This document shows positions 43,722 through 53,340 of a stretch of DNA of 64,000 nucleotides, piece after piece (the first letter of the stretch is position 1; each line of letters opens with the position of its first letter). The DNA lies in the NCBI RefSeq assembly GCF_030547245.1, contig NZ_JAUOQT010000004.1:377001-441000 (forward strand). The letters run 5' to 3'. Source of the DNA: Oceanihabitans sp. 2_MG-2023. GTDB lineage: Bacteria; Bacteroidota; Bacteroidia; Flavobacteriales; Flavobacteriaceae. The translations under genes and the position numbers were made by a program. The notes beneath the pieces were generated by a model. The model had not been told where the DNA came from. It did not search any database and worked only from the letters and a program-made list of their open reading frames with translations.

Positions 43722-45578
43722 TTAATTTTTTTGTGAAATAACTACTTTCTTACTACTAGTGCTTTGGTTTGTAAAAGTTACTTTAGTTATATAAACACCA
43801 TCACTTAAACCTTGAGTAGAAAATTGGTAGCTATCTTGAGTAGATAAATTTACTTCATTAAAAATTCTTTTTCCAGAGACATCAAATAAAGATATTGATT
43901 GTACTTCTAATTGTTTTGGGTTTAAAACAATTAATTGCGCTGTATTATTGTTTTGCATAACCAAGAAGTCCTCCTCATTAAATTCTTCTGTAGATAAAGA
44001 CTGCGATTGAAATACAATTTCAAAGCGATCGGTGTAATTTCCGGTTTCGAGTGTTATTTCATAGGCTTGATCTTGTAAATTAATATAGGAATCATTGATT
44101 TTATCGTGAATGTATATAGGTTGCTCTTCATTAAAATTTTGAACATCATAAATACCAAATCTTACTAATTGTTGGTTGTTAATATTTACAATTAGTGGTA
44201 TTTTCAATGTTTGGTCATAATTAAAAGCTTGAATAGCATATGGAGTTCCATCTAAAACCCAATTTGCATCCGATGAAACTTGTTCCGCTATTTGTGCTTC
44301 TAGACCATAGTCAAAACCATCTGTAGCAGTTGCATGAAAATTTAGTAATAGTTGTCTAGTGTAGGAGTCGTTTCCATTATTATCAAATCCAACATTTATT
44401 CTAAAGCGTTTAAAATCTGCAGGAACGATATTGTTACCATCTTCGTTGTATCTAGATTGGGGTAGTGTTTCACTATTTGTATCTGAACTTGAATTTGATG
44501 TTCTAAAAAATTCACTATTAGGACTAGATTGTTTATAAAATACTCTATGCGAGTTAGAAAAAGAAATGTTAGTTGCACTTGCGGTTCCCTCCATCATAAA
44601 CCCTTGTCCAATAGGTATATATCTTCTTCCTGTTTTAGATCCAGTTCCTGGAGATGGTCCACCAGCAACATTGCCATTTAATAAATACATTCTAAAAACA
44701 GCAGGAGTAAAAGAGTCTACACCTCCTGCAGAAATGGTATATAATGCATAACCTCCAACATAGTTCGATAATACATGTGAAGTAGCACCAGGAGCTTGTT
44801 CCCAATATTTTAGAACACCAGTGGTATTAGCTTGCGTATTTGTGTCATGAATAAACTCTAGAGCATCTATAGCAGAAGGATAAGGATTGCCAACTAGAGT
44901 TTCTCTATTTGGGTGTAATGTTACTGTGATATCTCCATTGTTAGGTCTTCCTCTAAAATCGTATTGCATTGCTCCAGTAGCATTCCCTTTCATAGAAAAA
45001 CCATAACCTGAAGCTAATGTACCATTTGGGTCTCCACCAACAGGTAAAGAACCACCACCAAGACCAATCCAATCCTCATAAGCATTAGTTGTAGATGGCA
45101 ATCCAATAAATGTATAAAGCCAATAGCTTGCTATTTGAGTTGTAGTACCATCATAACCAGCTACAAATCCATAAGGAGTACTTGTTATAGGTGCACCAGT
45201 TTCGCGATACATATTATTGGATGGCATTAAAGCAGAATTACCAGTTACTCCACTATTTTGACCAACAGGAGAAGCCCAGTAATTATACATATAAGTATTA
45301 GAATTACCTGTTTGGTATACACTAAGTTGTCCTGTACCAGTATTCGTACTAGCTAGAGTAGCATTACTCTGTAATAATTGTGCATCATTACGTAAATATA
45401 CATGACCATTTGTATCTAAATTAACATCGTCTGTTACATATAATGGAGCAACATTTGGTCCACTTGTAAATGCAGTACCATCTACATAGACATAACTACC
45501 ATTACTGACAAATAAATCAGATTGAGCAAATGTTATGCTAGATATGGTTAGCAATAATATAGAGAGGGAATATTTCAT
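43722..45578 (-). CDS. T9SS type A sorting-domain surface protein
   Basis: A 618-residue protein with signal peptide 1-18, a large Gly/Ser/Asn/Thr-rich beta region (SNGSYVYVDGTAFTSGPNVA, GLPSTTNAYEDWIG), then from about residue 535 a sorting domain: EFNEEDFLVMQNNN, LEVQSISLFDVSGKRIF and TKVTFTNQSTSSKKVVISQ. T9SS would export and attach it. The body is of the multi-domain beta type common in Flavobacteriia; no enzyme motif is seen. Stands alone behind a promoter not obvious by eye. Confidence 0.88.
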   Translation of the reverse strand: MKYSLSILLLTISSITFAQSDLFVSNGSYVYVDGTAFTSGPNVAPLYVTDDVNLDTNGHVYLRNDAQLLQSNATLASTNTGTGQLSVYQTGNSNTYMYNYWASPVGQNSGVTGNSALMPSNNMYRETGAPITSTPYGFVAGYDGTTTQIASYWLYTFIGLPSTTNAYEDWIGLGGGSLPVGGDPNGTLASGYGFSMKGNATGAMQYDFRGRPNNGDITVTLHPNRETLVGNPYPSAIDALEFIHDTNTQANTTGVLKYWEQAPGATSHVLSNYVGGYALYTISAGGVDSFTPAVFRMYLLNGNVAGGPSPGTGSKTGRRYIPIGQGFMMEGTASATNISFSNSHRVFYKQSSPNSEFFRTSNSSSDTNSETLPQSRYNEDGNNIVPADFKRFRINVGFDNNGNDSYTRQLLLNFHATATDGFDYGLEAQIAEQVSSDANWVLDGTPYAIQAFNYDQTLKIPLIVNINNQQLVRFGIYDVQNFNEEQPIYIHDKINDSYINLQDQAYEITLETGNYTDRFEIVFQSQSLSTEEFNEEDFLVMQNNNTAQLIVLNPKQLEVQSISLFDVSGKRIFNEVNLSTQDSYQFSTQGLSDGVYITKVTFTNQSTSSKKVVISQKN

Positions 45579-45634
45579 AAAATTTTAATTTTAACGGATT
45601 ATTTAATTGCGGATAGGTATAAATAACAAATATA

Positions 45635-46711
45635 TTAATTTTGATTATCAATCAATTCATTTAATTTATTTTCTAACACGGTAATTTTGTCTTCAAGAGT
45701 ATCGATTTTATTGTTTTGATTTTCAATGATTTCTTGTTGTTCTTTAATAGCTTCAACAGTTACAGGAATTAATGAAGTATAGTCTACTACATTAAAGACT
45801 TCTCTTTTAAATTCAGAATTATTAATTGTTGATGATACTTTATCAGGACCGTCAACAATTAGATTTTTTTCTGCAACAGCTTCAGGAAAAGTTTCTTTAA
45901 TATTTTGTGCCAAAAAACCTAAATAAGTTCTTGTATCTCCTTTAGCTAAATAATTATATTCATCTAAATTATATGTGTAAGAAACACCACGAATTTGTTT
46001 AAGTTTGTTAATAGCATTATCAATAGTTACAATATTAGATTTTACTCTTTCATCAGATAAATTATAAAGGCCATTTGCATATCCTAATGCTCCAGTAAAT
46101 AATCCGCCAAAACCAAGCCATGAACCAGTTGTTGGAATAGTACCATAAACACCAATAGCATCCGAACTATTTGAAGTTCCCCAAATGGAAGTTCCAGAGC
46201 CAGTAGCAGGAAGATGAACACCATAAATACCTAATCCATTATTATTATTTGTTATTCCACCTAAAGCATTATATGTACCATTTACATAGCCTGCTAAACT
46301 TGAACCATTTGTGTTTGTGTTTTCGAAATAAGCTAAGTAATTATTTCTATTGTTAACCAAATGAAAATGATATGCAGGAGCAGTCAAACCAACACCAATA
46401 TAGCCATTAGTTTGAATTGTTAATCTAGTATTAGCTGTAATTCCGGTTGTACCAATTTTAAATTTATCATCATCATTATCATCAATACCCATAGTAATTT
46501 GTGAATTTCCATTTACTTGATATTGTAATATGGGATCTCCATTTCCACGAGTATTGTTTATTTGAATACCATCTGCTAAAGCATTAGTTTCCACATCAAG
46601 CATTAAACTAGGTGTAGTTGTACCAATACCTATTTGAGCAGAAGCAGTAGTTGTAAATATAATAAAAAACAGTAGAAATTGGGAGTTTAAAAGTTTTGTA
46701 ATCTTTTCCAT
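45635..46711 (-). CDS. S74-type tail-fibre-like protein with signal peptide
   Basis: A 358-residue exported protein (signal peptide to about residue 26). The body is a repetitive beta structure with Gly/Asn turns. Near residue 223 it has LSDERVKSNI, the start of the peptidase S74 intramolecular chaperone, and YLGFLAQNIKETFPEAV, its second conserved block; the end is a coiled coil (IKEQQEIIENQNNKIDTLED). S74 domains drive trimerisation of fibre proteins and are often self-cleaved. No T9SS tail is present, so the export route is unclear. A surface fibre is likely. Confidence 0.88.
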   Translation of the reverse strand: MEKITKLLNSQFLLFFIIFTTTASAQIGIGTTTPSLMLDVETNALADGIQINNTRGNGDPILQYQVNGNSQITMGIDDNDDDKFKIGTTGITANTRLTIQTNGYIGVGLTAPAYHFHLVNNRNNYLAYFENTNTNGSSLAGYVNGTYNALGGITNNNNGLGIYGVHLPATGSGTSIWGTSNSSDAIGVYGTIPTTGSWLGFGGLFTGALGYANGLYNLSDERVKSNIVTIDNAINKLKQIRGVSYTYNLDEYNYLAKGDTRTYLGFLAQNIKETFPEAVAEKNLIVDGPDKVSSTINNSEFKREVFNVVDYTSLIPVTVEAIKEQQEIIENQNNKIDTLEDKITVLENKLNELIDNQN

Positions 46712-46837
46712 ATAAATAGCGTTTTATTAGGTTTTAATTTTAAAACTATAAAAAAAGTTATACTTAATTAATTTATAATCAGTATTTTCGATGTAATGTA
46801 AAAATGTGGGGATAATGTTGTTAAAAGTAAATGAGGT

Positions 46838-47023
46838 ATGACAAAAAAATACGATTATCTGTTAGTGGTAATAGGTTGTATTGTAGCAATTTATGCTAGT
46901 GCGGAATCAAAACAAAACACACTAATTTTAGTTGTGGGGATTGTTGTTTTAATGTTTGGTTTGTTTAGAATTTCTAGAACTATTCCAAATAAAAAAAAGG
47001 AGGAAGAAAATGAAAATATTTAA
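46838..47023 (+). CDS. Small two-helix membrane protein
   Basis: A 61-residue protein with two hydrophobic stretches (YLLVVIGCIVAIYASA; NTLILVVGIVVLMFGLFRI) and a charged C tail. Its last 14 bases overlap the start of the Smr gene, so the two are coupled. No known family. Confidence 0.65.
   Translation: MTKKYDYLLVVIGCIVAIYASAESKQNTLILVVGIVVLMFGLFRISRTIPNKKKEEENENI
46998..47003 (+). promoter_or_regulatory. Strong Shine-Dalgarno (AGGAGG) for the Smr gene
   Basis: AGGAGG lies 6 bases before ATG 47010, a textbook spacing rarely seen in Bacteroidota. It supports ATG 47010 and re-initiation at the overlap with the small ORF. Confidence 0.6.
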
Positions 47024-47567
47024 TGTTGGAGATTCTGTTATGGTTTTAGACGATAATCTCTCTGGAAAAATAACAGCAATTTTAGGAGAAAGTGTTACCG
47101 TTTTAACGGAAGATGGTTTCCCATTAGATTTTAATAAAAAAGAGTTGGTTAAAATAGAGGATACTTCCGCATTTAAAGCAAATGTTTTTAGTGAAGCTTC
47201 TCTCCAATCGGTAGTTACAGAAAAAGAAAGTAAAAAACGAAAGCCCATTATAAGAAAGTCTAAAGAACGTTACGAACCTACTTTTGAAGTAGATTTACAT
47301 ATTCATCATTTAACAAAATCTTCTAGAGGCATGTCTAACCATGACATGTTAAATTTGCAATTAGACACAGCGAGACGTCAGTTAGAATTTGCTATACATA
47401 AACGTATGCAAAAAATGGTTTTTATTCATGGAGTAGGAGAAGGTGTTTTAAAAATGGAACTAGAATACCTTTTTGGTAGATATAATGTGAAATACTATGA
47501 AGCTAATTACCAAAAATATGGATTAGGAGCAACGGAGGTATACATTTACCAAAATGCGAAATCTTAA
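47010..47567 (+). CDS. Smr-domain protein with N-terminal DUF2027-like part
   Basis: A 185-residue protein: an N-terminal SH3-like part (NVGDSVMVLDDNLSGKITAI) related to DUF2027, then a C-terminal Smr domain with EVDLHIHHL, MVFIHGVGEGVLK and the GLGATEVYI end. Smr domains are nucleases acting on branched DNA or RNA; Bacteroidota versions with DUF2027 are unstudied. ATG 47010 is preferred over 46956 as it has the AGGAGG site. The stop overlaps the convergent gene's stop. Confidence 0.85.
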   Translation: MKIFNVGDSVMVLDDNLSGKITAILGESVTVLTEDGFPLDFNKKELVKIEDTSAFKANVFSEASLQSVVTEKESKKRKPIIRKSKERYEPTFEVDLHIHHLTKSSRGMSNHDMLNLQLDTARRQLEFAIHKRMQKMVFIHGVGEGVLKMELEYLFGRYNVKYYEANYQKYGLGATEVYIYQNAKS

Positions 47568-48496
47568 AAAGGAATTTCTACTGTTCGTTCATCAATTAAA
47601 CTATCATCTTCTAGAGTTCCAAAATCTAAATAATCAAAAGTCACATTAGAAGGCAGTTCTAAGCTTGTTATTTCTACGGTTACTTCAAATGTTTGTTGGA
47701 TATCATGGTCTTTATAAGCAGTTGCAAGAACCGTATTTGCAACTTCAGCGTTTAAAAAATCGGCAACTGTAATCGCAGGATTGGTCGATGTAAAATCGTT
47801 ACTCGGATCTTCGTCTTGACTATCGTTTTCTTCATCAATAGTAGCTACACCATCATTATCGTCATCTGTATCTAAGTAATCTGGAATGCCATCAATATCT
47901 GTGTCTAATGCATTTGTTGTGGGATCGTCATCTCCATCCTCATCCTCTGTATCTATTTCTAAGCGTGTTAATACATTATCACCATCATCATCTTCATCTA
48001 AGTAATTTGGTAACCCATCACCATCGGTATCATCATCTGTTAAGTCTCCATTACCATTAATATCTTCTAAATCGGCTTCAATACCATCATTATCATCTTC
48101 AATTAAAGCAATATAAACTGTTGCTGTACCGGTTGTACTTTCTTCGTCATGTGTAATTGTTATATCAGAGGAAGGTACATCGTTACAAAAGAAATCTGTT
48201 GGTGTAGTATTATATCTTCTGTAATTAAAAGTATTAGTAGTTCCATTAATGGAGAATTCTTCTTCTGTAGTTTCTAAAACACCATCTGTTTGGATTAACA
48301 AATCTGCAAGAGATAACTCTTCCGATGTTATTTGTAAAGAAAGGGATTCTGCTGGATCTTCTTTAATTTTATAAAATACTAATTCACCACAAGCTAAAAA
48401 GGTATCTTCAAAATCAAGTTCTTCGGTAATTATATCTCCATCATTACAAGAAATAAGCAAAAAAGCAGATAGAAAACCAAAAAGTAATTTTTTCAT
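47564..48496 (-). CDS. Lipoprotein with thrombospondin-type-3-like calcium repeats
   Basis: A 310-residue lipoprotein (lipobox FLLISC). The N half is a beta domain; the middle (about 145-230) has tandem DxDxDG-type loops such as DDDTDGDGLPNYLDEDDDGD and TDIDGIPDYLDTDDDND, the thrombospondin type 3 pattern that binds calcium and rigidifies adhesins. The C half has a short beta tail and no sorting domain. Outer-membrane or surface lipoprotein of unknown task. Tail-to-tail overlap of four bases with the Smr gene. Confidence 0.8.
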   Translation of the reverse strand: MKKLLFGFLSAFLLISCNDGDIITEELDFEDTFLACGELVFYKIKEDPAESLSLQITSEELSLADLLIQTDGVLETTEEEFSINGTTNTFNYRRYNTTPTDFFCNDVPSSDITITHDEESTTGTATVYIALIEDDNDGIEADLEDINGNGDLTDDDTDGDGLPNYLDEDDDGDNVLTRLEIDTEDEDGDDDPTTNALDTDIDGIPDYLDTDDDNDGVATIDEENDSQDEDPSNDFTSTNPAITVADFLNAEVANTVLATAYKDHDIQQTFEVTVEITSLELPSNVTFDYLDFGTLEDDSLIDERTVEIPF

Positions 48497-48513
48497 AGTA
48501 TTGTAATTTTAAT

Positions 48514-48521
48514 CAAAAATA
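48514..48521 (-). promoter_or_regulatory. -7 box (TATTTTTG) of the calcium-repeat lipoprotein
   Basis: CAAAAATA on plus, 17 bases before ATG 48496. No -33 at the usual distance. Confidence 0.45.
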
Positions 48522-48551
48522 ATATAATTGTTAAACTTATAACGATGCTTC

Positions 48552-48581
48552 TTGCAAATAATTTTAATTGCACTATTTTTG
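48552..48581 (+). promoter_or_regulatory. Promoter of the cysteine desulfurase gene (TTG-N19-TATTTTTG)
   Basis: TTG at 48552-48554 and TATTTTTG at 48574-48581, 19 bases apart; start codon 25 bases further. Confidence 0.65.
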
Positions 48582-48606
48582 TTGTTTCTAACACACAATT
48601 TTATTT

Positions 48607-49749
48607 ATGAAAACTGTTTATTTTGATAGTGCTGCAACCACACAAGTACGTGATGAAGTAATAAAAGATATGCAAGATGTTCTTGCTGTACATTATGGTA
48701 ACCCTTCTTCAACACATGCATTTGGTCGTGCTTCAAAATCTATTATTGAAACAGCTAGAAAAACCATTGCAAAGCAATTACATGCATTACCGCAAGAAAT
48801 TATTTTTACTTCTGGTGGTACTGAAGCAGATAATATGATTTTACGTTGTGCGGTTAGAGATGGAAATGTAACAACTATAATTACTTCTCCAATAGAACAT
48901 CATGCCGTTTTGCATACTGTAGAAGAATTAAGGAACGAATATAATGTTACTGTAGAGTATGTAAAGCTACAACATTGTGGTACACCAGATTATGAAGATT
49001 TAGAACGATTGCTAGCTGCTAACGATGAACGAAAACTAGTTAGTTTAATGCATATAAATAATGAAATTGGTAATATTTTAGACATAGATAAAGTAGCAAA
49101 TTTGTGTAAGACTAATAATGCGCTTTTTCATAGTGATACGGTACAATCTATTGGTCATTATGAGTGGAATGTTGAAGAAATCCCTATTGATTTTATGACT
49201 GCTGCAGCACATAAATTTCATGGGCCAAAAGGTATTGGTTTTGCATACATACGAAAGAATAGTAATTTTAAACCACTTATTTTTGGAGGATCCCAAGAAC
49301 GTGGTTATAGAGCAGGAACAGAACCTGTACATGCGATAAAGGGGTTAGAAACCGCTTTTAAATTAGCTTATGAGAATTTAGAAGAAGAACGTGCTTATGT
49401 ACAAGATTTAAAAGATTATTTTAAAGCTATTCTTAAAAAAGAGATTCCAGAAGTTAAGTATAATGGAAACTGCGAAGACCAAGTAAAAAGTACTTATACA
49501 TTAATTAATGTGTGTTTGCCAATGAGTCCAGAAAAGGCATTGACATTACAGTTTCAATTAGATTTAAAAGGAATTGCATGTTCTAAAGGGTCTGCTTGCC
49601 AGAGTGGAAGCGGAAAAGGCTCTCATGTTTTGGCGCAAATTTTAGATGAAGAAGATATGCTAAAACCTTCTATTCGTTTTTCATTTTGTAAATACAATAC
49701 CAAAGAAGAGATCGACTATGCTGTTGGTGTATTGAAGGAGTTTGTTTAA
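48607..49749 (+). CDS. Cysteine desulfurase (NifS/IscS-type)
   Basis: A 380-residue PLP enzyme giving sulfur from cysteine. The PLP lysine is K203 (AAAHKFHGPKG), the H99 region SPIEHHAVLH stacks on PLP, and the mobile cysteine is in CSKGSACQSGS about residue 325. Group I (IscS-like, with a longer loop) fits best. No isc/suf cluster adjoins it, so it may serve Fe-S assembly or tRNA thiolation. Behind a consensus promoter and followed by a strong terminator. Confidence 0.93.
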   Translation: MKTVYFDSAATTQVRDEVIKDMQDVLAVHYGNPSSTHAFGRASKSIIETARKTIAKQLHALPQEIIFTSGGTEADNMILRCAVRDGNVTTIITSPIEHHAVLHTVEELRNEYNVTVEYVKLQHCGTPDYEDLERLLAANDERKLVSLMHINNEIGNILDIDKVANLCKTNNALFHSDTVQSIGHYEWNVEEIPIDFMTAAAHKFHGPKGIGFAYIRKNSNFKPLIFGGSQERGYRAGTEPVHAIKGLETAFKLAYENLEEERAYVQDLKDYFKAILKKEIPEVKYNGNCEDQVKSTYTLINVCLPMSPEKALTLQFQLDLKGIACSKGSACQSGSGKGSHVLAQILDEEDMLKPSIRFSFCKYNTKEEIDYAVGVLKEFV

Positions 49750-49774
49750 ACCGCAGTTATGTTATTAAATATAA

Positions 49775-49807
49775 AAAAAACCTTCAGATTTTTTCTGAAG
49801 GTTTTTT
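49775..49807. terminator. Bidirectional terminator after the desulfurase gene
   Basis: AAAAAACCTTCAGA (49775-49788) and TCTGAAGGTTTTTT (49794-49807), loop TTTTT. Confidence 0.92.
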
Positions 49808-49825
49808 ATTCCATTTGATTCCGGT

Positions 49826-50326
49826 TTATGCGGCCTGTTCGTTTTTATGTGCTTTACTTTTAATTTTAGTTTCCCATTTTTCTAAAAGAGCAATTTCATT
49901 TGTCATTTCAAGATTTACATCTACATTATAAAATTCTAAGATTTCTATATCCTTGTTTGTAGTAAAACTAATAACTAAGTCTATTTTATCGGTTTCTGTT
50001 TTAAAAACCTTATTATTTTTAAAAGTTCTATTGGTTCTAATAATTTCGCAAGAATTAATTGTATTTAAATCCAAGATTTTGGTGTTGTATACTTCATTAA
50101 TTATTTTAGAATATATTAATTTGTTTTTACTTTCATCTATAGCAATAGCATAGTATGTTCCCCAAAAATCTGGTTCTATAATATTTAAATTGTTTTTTAT
50201 AGCTTCATCTATAAATCGCTTTTTTGATTTTTTCTTTTTACTCGTTTGTGATCTTTGAATACCTATAATAGGTAATAATATGATAAGTGTTATTATAACT
50301 CCAATAATGGTGCTTGTAGATTCCAT
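49826..50326 (-). CDS. Membrane-anchored protein of unknown function
   Basis: A 166-residue protein with one N-terminal hydrophobic segment (IIGVIITLIILLPIIGI) and a basic stretch (KKKKSKKRF) that fixes the rest in the cytosol, followed by a beta-rich domain with two lines of alternating hydrophobics (YYAIAIDESKNKLIYSK; NKVFKTETDKIDLVISF). It could be PH-like, but I do not recognise the family. Convergent on the desulfurase across a terminator. Confidence 0.65.
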   Translation of the reverse strand: MESTSTIIGVIITLIILLPIIGIQRSQTSKKKKSKKRFIDEAIKNNLNIIEPDFWGTYYAIAIDESKNKLIYSKIINEVYNTKILDLNTINSCEIIRTNRTFKNNKVFKTETDKIDLVISFTTNKDIEILEFYNVDVNLEMTNEIALLEKWETKIKSKAHKNEQAA

Positions 50327-50443
50327 AATTTTATTTTTTTATTTGATTATAAGTAATTTTTCTTGGATAAAAACCAAGAGTAATATAGTGTAACAACGAA
50401 TGCAGTTTTATGCACTTGCTGTTCGAATAAATAAAAAATAATT

Positions 50444-50818
50444 TTATGTAAAACGGTGAAAAGGATAGAGTAGTGCGTCCTTATCTAATCCAGGTTGAAT
50501 ATGAACACTTCGGAAAAGATATTGATTGTTTTTAGTTACGGTATAGTTTTCAACGTATTTGAAAAGTATAAACTTCGATTTTAACTTTTCCGTTTTAAAA
50601 CTAAAATTGGTATCATTTGCTAAATCTGCAAGTGGTTCTAAGCTCGGAAAAGCAGCTAACTCTGGTGTTTTAGAATCGGAAGTATGATAAGCAACATCTT
50701 GCTGTTTACTGCTATCTGAAACAACATCGATAATTAGATTTTGCATAGAAATACTCATGCTTAAACTATAAGCAAGTAGCAGGCTTAATGCCATTATATT
50801 TCTAAACATTTGTTTCAT
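50444..50818 (-). CDS. Exported protein of unknown function behind the TonB receptor
   Basis: A 124-residue protein with a signal-like helix (ALSLLLAYSLSMSI) and a mature part rich in Asp, Ser and Lys (DVVSDSSKQQDVAYHTSDS) plus a C-terminal beta stretch. No known family. It follows the TonB receptor gene by 48 bases but has its own full promoter box 5 bases before ATG, so it may also be made from its own leaderless mRNA. A small lipid- or metal-associated periplasmic protein is only a guess. Confidence 0.6.
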   Translation of the reverse strand: MKQMFRNIMALSLLLAYSLSMSISMQNLIIDVVSDSSKQQDVAYHTSDSKTPELAAFPSLEPLADLANDTNFSFKTEKLKSKFILFKYVENYTVTKNNQYLFRSVHIQPGLDKDALLYPFHRFT

Positions 50819-50823
50819 AAGTG

Positions 50824-50853
50824 CAAATTTAGCTAAGTTGTAAAAAGCAACAA
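50824..50853 (-). promoter_or_regulatory. Full promoter of the 50.4 kb gene with leaderless spacing
   Basis: On minus, TTG (50853-50851), 19 bases, then TAAATTTG (50831-50824), five bases before ATG 50818. Confidence 0.6.
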
Positions 50854-50865
50854 TAAAAAGAAATG

Positions 50866-53328
50866 TTAAAACTTCATTGTTGTTCTTACATTAAAAACTC
50901 TAGGCGTTAAGTAGTTTGGTATTGCATACTGGCGTTTGCTATATACGTCTCTAACCCAAGTATTGGTAATTGAGTTTTGCACATCGAAAACATTAAAAAT
51001 TTCTAAACCTAAAGTAAGTTCTTTAAATGGTTTACGCCAACCAGAATTAAATTGTTTTTTATCGTCTACAATTACATATTGGATACCTAAATCGGCACGT
51101 TTATAATCTGGTAAACGGTTTTGATACACATAAGGATCTGCATAACTTGGGGAACCTCCAGGAAGTCCCGTATTATAAACTAAGTTTAAATACATTTTTA
51201 AGTTAGGCATGGTTGGCACGTAGTCTTGAAACAGTGCAGCAAATTTTAAACGTTGGTCTGTTGGTCTTGCAATATACCCTCGATCATCTATGTTTTCTTC
51301 GGTTTTAAGATACCCAAAACTAAACCAAGATTCTGTACCAGGAACAAATTCTCCATTTAATCTTAAATCTAAACCATAGGCATATGCTTCGGCAGAATTA
51401 TTTGCTCTATAACGAATTCTTACGTTTTCAACAGTGTACGGATTTACATCATTTATTTTTTTGTAATAAGCTTCAGTAGTTAGTTTAAAAGGTCTATCCC
51501 ACATTTCAAAACTATAATCATTTCCTAGAACAAAATGTATAGATTGTTGCGCTTTTACATTAGGTTGTACCTCTCCGTTTTGGTCACGTAATTCTCTGTA
51601 AAAAGGAGGTTGGTAGTATAAACCAGTTCCAAATCGAAAAAGCATATCTTTTTTCCAATTAGGTTTAATTGCTACTTGAGCTCTTGGACTAAAAACGGTT
51701 TGTGAACTACTTTCAATTCCGTCACCTTCTACATTCCAATTATGCATTCTTGCTCCTGCATTTACCCAAAGTTTACTATCTCCAACATCAAACCGTCTGC
51801 TCCATTGTAGGTAGGCTTGAATTCTATCTATAGATGTATTGTTGGTTGCTCTAACGTTTTGGTATGCAGTAATAGGACCTTCGTTTGGTTGGTAAGGTTG
51901 TGTGTTAAAATCATCTAGGCTAGGAGGGTTGATTGTAAATCCTGCTGAATCAATAACTTCCCATTCTACTAATCGATCCCTAATATCTTCGTTGGTATAT
52001 TTAACAGACCACTCGAAGTTGTTTTCATTTATTTCATAGTCTCCTTTATGTTCTATTGTTGTAATAAGTGCATCTAAATCATTTCTACCATGATTTAATT
52101 GTCCTCCAATACCTTCGCTAAATTCAACTTCTCCTAAATCTTCGTCACCAATATTGGTATTTACTTCACCAAGTCTATATTGCGCTAAAATGTCGAAATA
52201 TTCCTCTTCTGTGGTGTGATATGTAGAAGCTACTAAACTTAAATTTAAATCGTCATTAACTTTATAAGTACCTTGTAATGCACCAAAAAGGGTTTGGTAA
52301 GCATCTTTTTCTTGTCCTTCATAAAAAACAAGTAATGCAATAGGATCTGTAAGTGTACCAAAATTGGTTTGTCTTGTTTGTGGCTCGTAATTGTATTTGT
52401 TTAGAGAAGCGTTTCCTAAAAAGCTCAGGCTAAACTTATCGGTAAAATTATATGTTACAAACGATTGTACGTCTAAAAATTTTGGGTCGTAATTGGTTTC
52501 TGTTTCTTTTGCATTTACCAACAAGCTGTTATCTCTATAACGTACACCAACAATTCCAGTTAGTTTATTGTCATTACTTACGGCTTCAATAGCTAGGCTT
52601 CCTCCAAGTAGGCTTAAATCTGCAGCAATTCCAAAATCTGTAGGTTTTCTATAAGTAATATCTAAAACAGAAGAAAGTTTATCTCCATATTTGGCTTGAA
52701 ATCCTCCAGCTGAAAAGTCTACATTTTGAACTAAATCGGTATTTACAAAACTTAAACCTTCCTGTTGGCCAGAACGAATTAAAAATGGTCTGTAAACTTC
52801 AATGCCATTTACATATACTAAGTTTTCATCGTAATTACCACCACGAACAGAATATTGCGTACTTAATTCATTGTTACTATTTACACCGGGAAGTGTTTTT
52901 AATAAGTTTTCTACACCTGCATTTGCACCAGGAATTTTTCTAATAGTTGCTGGTTTTAAAGTAAGAACACCTTGAACATCTTTCCTTTTTCTACTAGAAA
53001 TAACAACTGTTGCAATTTGCTCAATATTGGTTTGCATTACTGGATTAAACTCTAACTCTTCGCCATTTTTTAGATTAAAAGTAGCAGTTATTTTTTTTAA
53101 TGAAATATGAGTAAAGGTTACTGTTATGTCTTGGTTTGCAGGTATTTTTATAATAAAAAAACCATTTGCATTGGTAGTGGTTCCAGAATCTTCCGTTTTA
53201 ATATTTACATTATCTACTGGCTTGTTAAATTCGTCAAGAATAACACCTCTTAATGTTCCTGTTTGTGCGAACATGAAAAAAGGTAAAAGAATAAAGAATG
53301 AAGTTAGGAATCGAAATTTAGTATTCAA
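50866..53328 (-). CDS. TonB-dependent receptor with carboxypeptidase-like domain
   Basis: An 820-residue outer-membrane receptor. Signal peptide 1-21; a CarboxypepD_reg-like domain at about 22-105 (GTLRGVILDEFNKPVDNVNI); a plug domain with VSKR-like SSRKRKDVQGVLTLKPATI, LLKTLPGVNSNNELSTQYSV, RGGNYDENLVYVNGIEVYRP; then a 22-strand barrel ending in the aromatic PRVFNVRTTMKF. It imports a ligand using the TonB-ExbBD energy system; no SusD partner is adjacent, so a metal chelate or peptide is as likely as glycan. It lies 12 bases after the M23 peptidase gene. Confidence 0.92.
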   Translation of the reverse strand: MNTKFRFLTSFFILLPFFMFAQTGTLRGVILDEFNKPVDNVNIKTEDSGTTTNANGFFIIKIPANQDITVTFTHISLKKITATFNLKNGEELEFNPVMQTNIEQIATVVISSRKRKDVQGVLTLKPATIRKIPGANAGVENLLKTLPGVNSNNELSTQYSVRGGNYDENLVYVNGIEVYRPFLIRSGQQEGLSFVNTDLVQNVDFSAGGFQAKYGDKLSSVLDITYRKPTDFGIAADLSLLGGSLAIEAVSNDNKLTGIVGVRYRDNSLLVNAKETETNYDPKFLDVQSFVTYNFTDKFSLSFLGNASLNKYNYEPQTRQTNFGTLTDPIALLVFYEGQEKDAYQTLFGALQGTYKVNDDLNLSLVASTYHTTEEEYFDILAQYRLGEVNTNIGDEDLGEVEFSEGIGGQLNHGRNDLDALITTIEHKGDYEINENNFEWSVKYTNEDIRDRLVEWEVIDSAGFTINPPSLDDFNTQPYQPNEGPITAYQNVRATNNTSIDRIQAYLQWSRRFDVGDSKLWVNAGARMHNWNVEGDGIESSSQTVFSPRAQVAIKPNWKKDMLFRFGTGLYYQPPFYRELRDQNGEVQPNVKAQQSIHFVLGNDYSFEMWDRPFKLTTEAYYKKINDVNPYTVENVRIRYRANNSAEAYAYGLDLRLNGEFVPGTESWFSFGYLKTEENIDDRGYIARPTDQRLKFAALFQDYVPTMPNLKMYLNLVYNTGLPGGSPSYADPYVYQNRLPDYKRADLGIQYVIVDDKKQFNSGWRKPFKELTLGLEIFNVFDVQNSITNTWVRDVYSKRQYAIPNYLTPRVFNVRTTMKF

Positions 53329-53340
53329 GATAGTTCGTTT

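Noticed and set aside
45635-46711. S74 tail-fibre protein as part of a prophage
   Set aside because: It has a signal peptide and no phage genes around it; S74 domains also occur in bacterial surface proteins.
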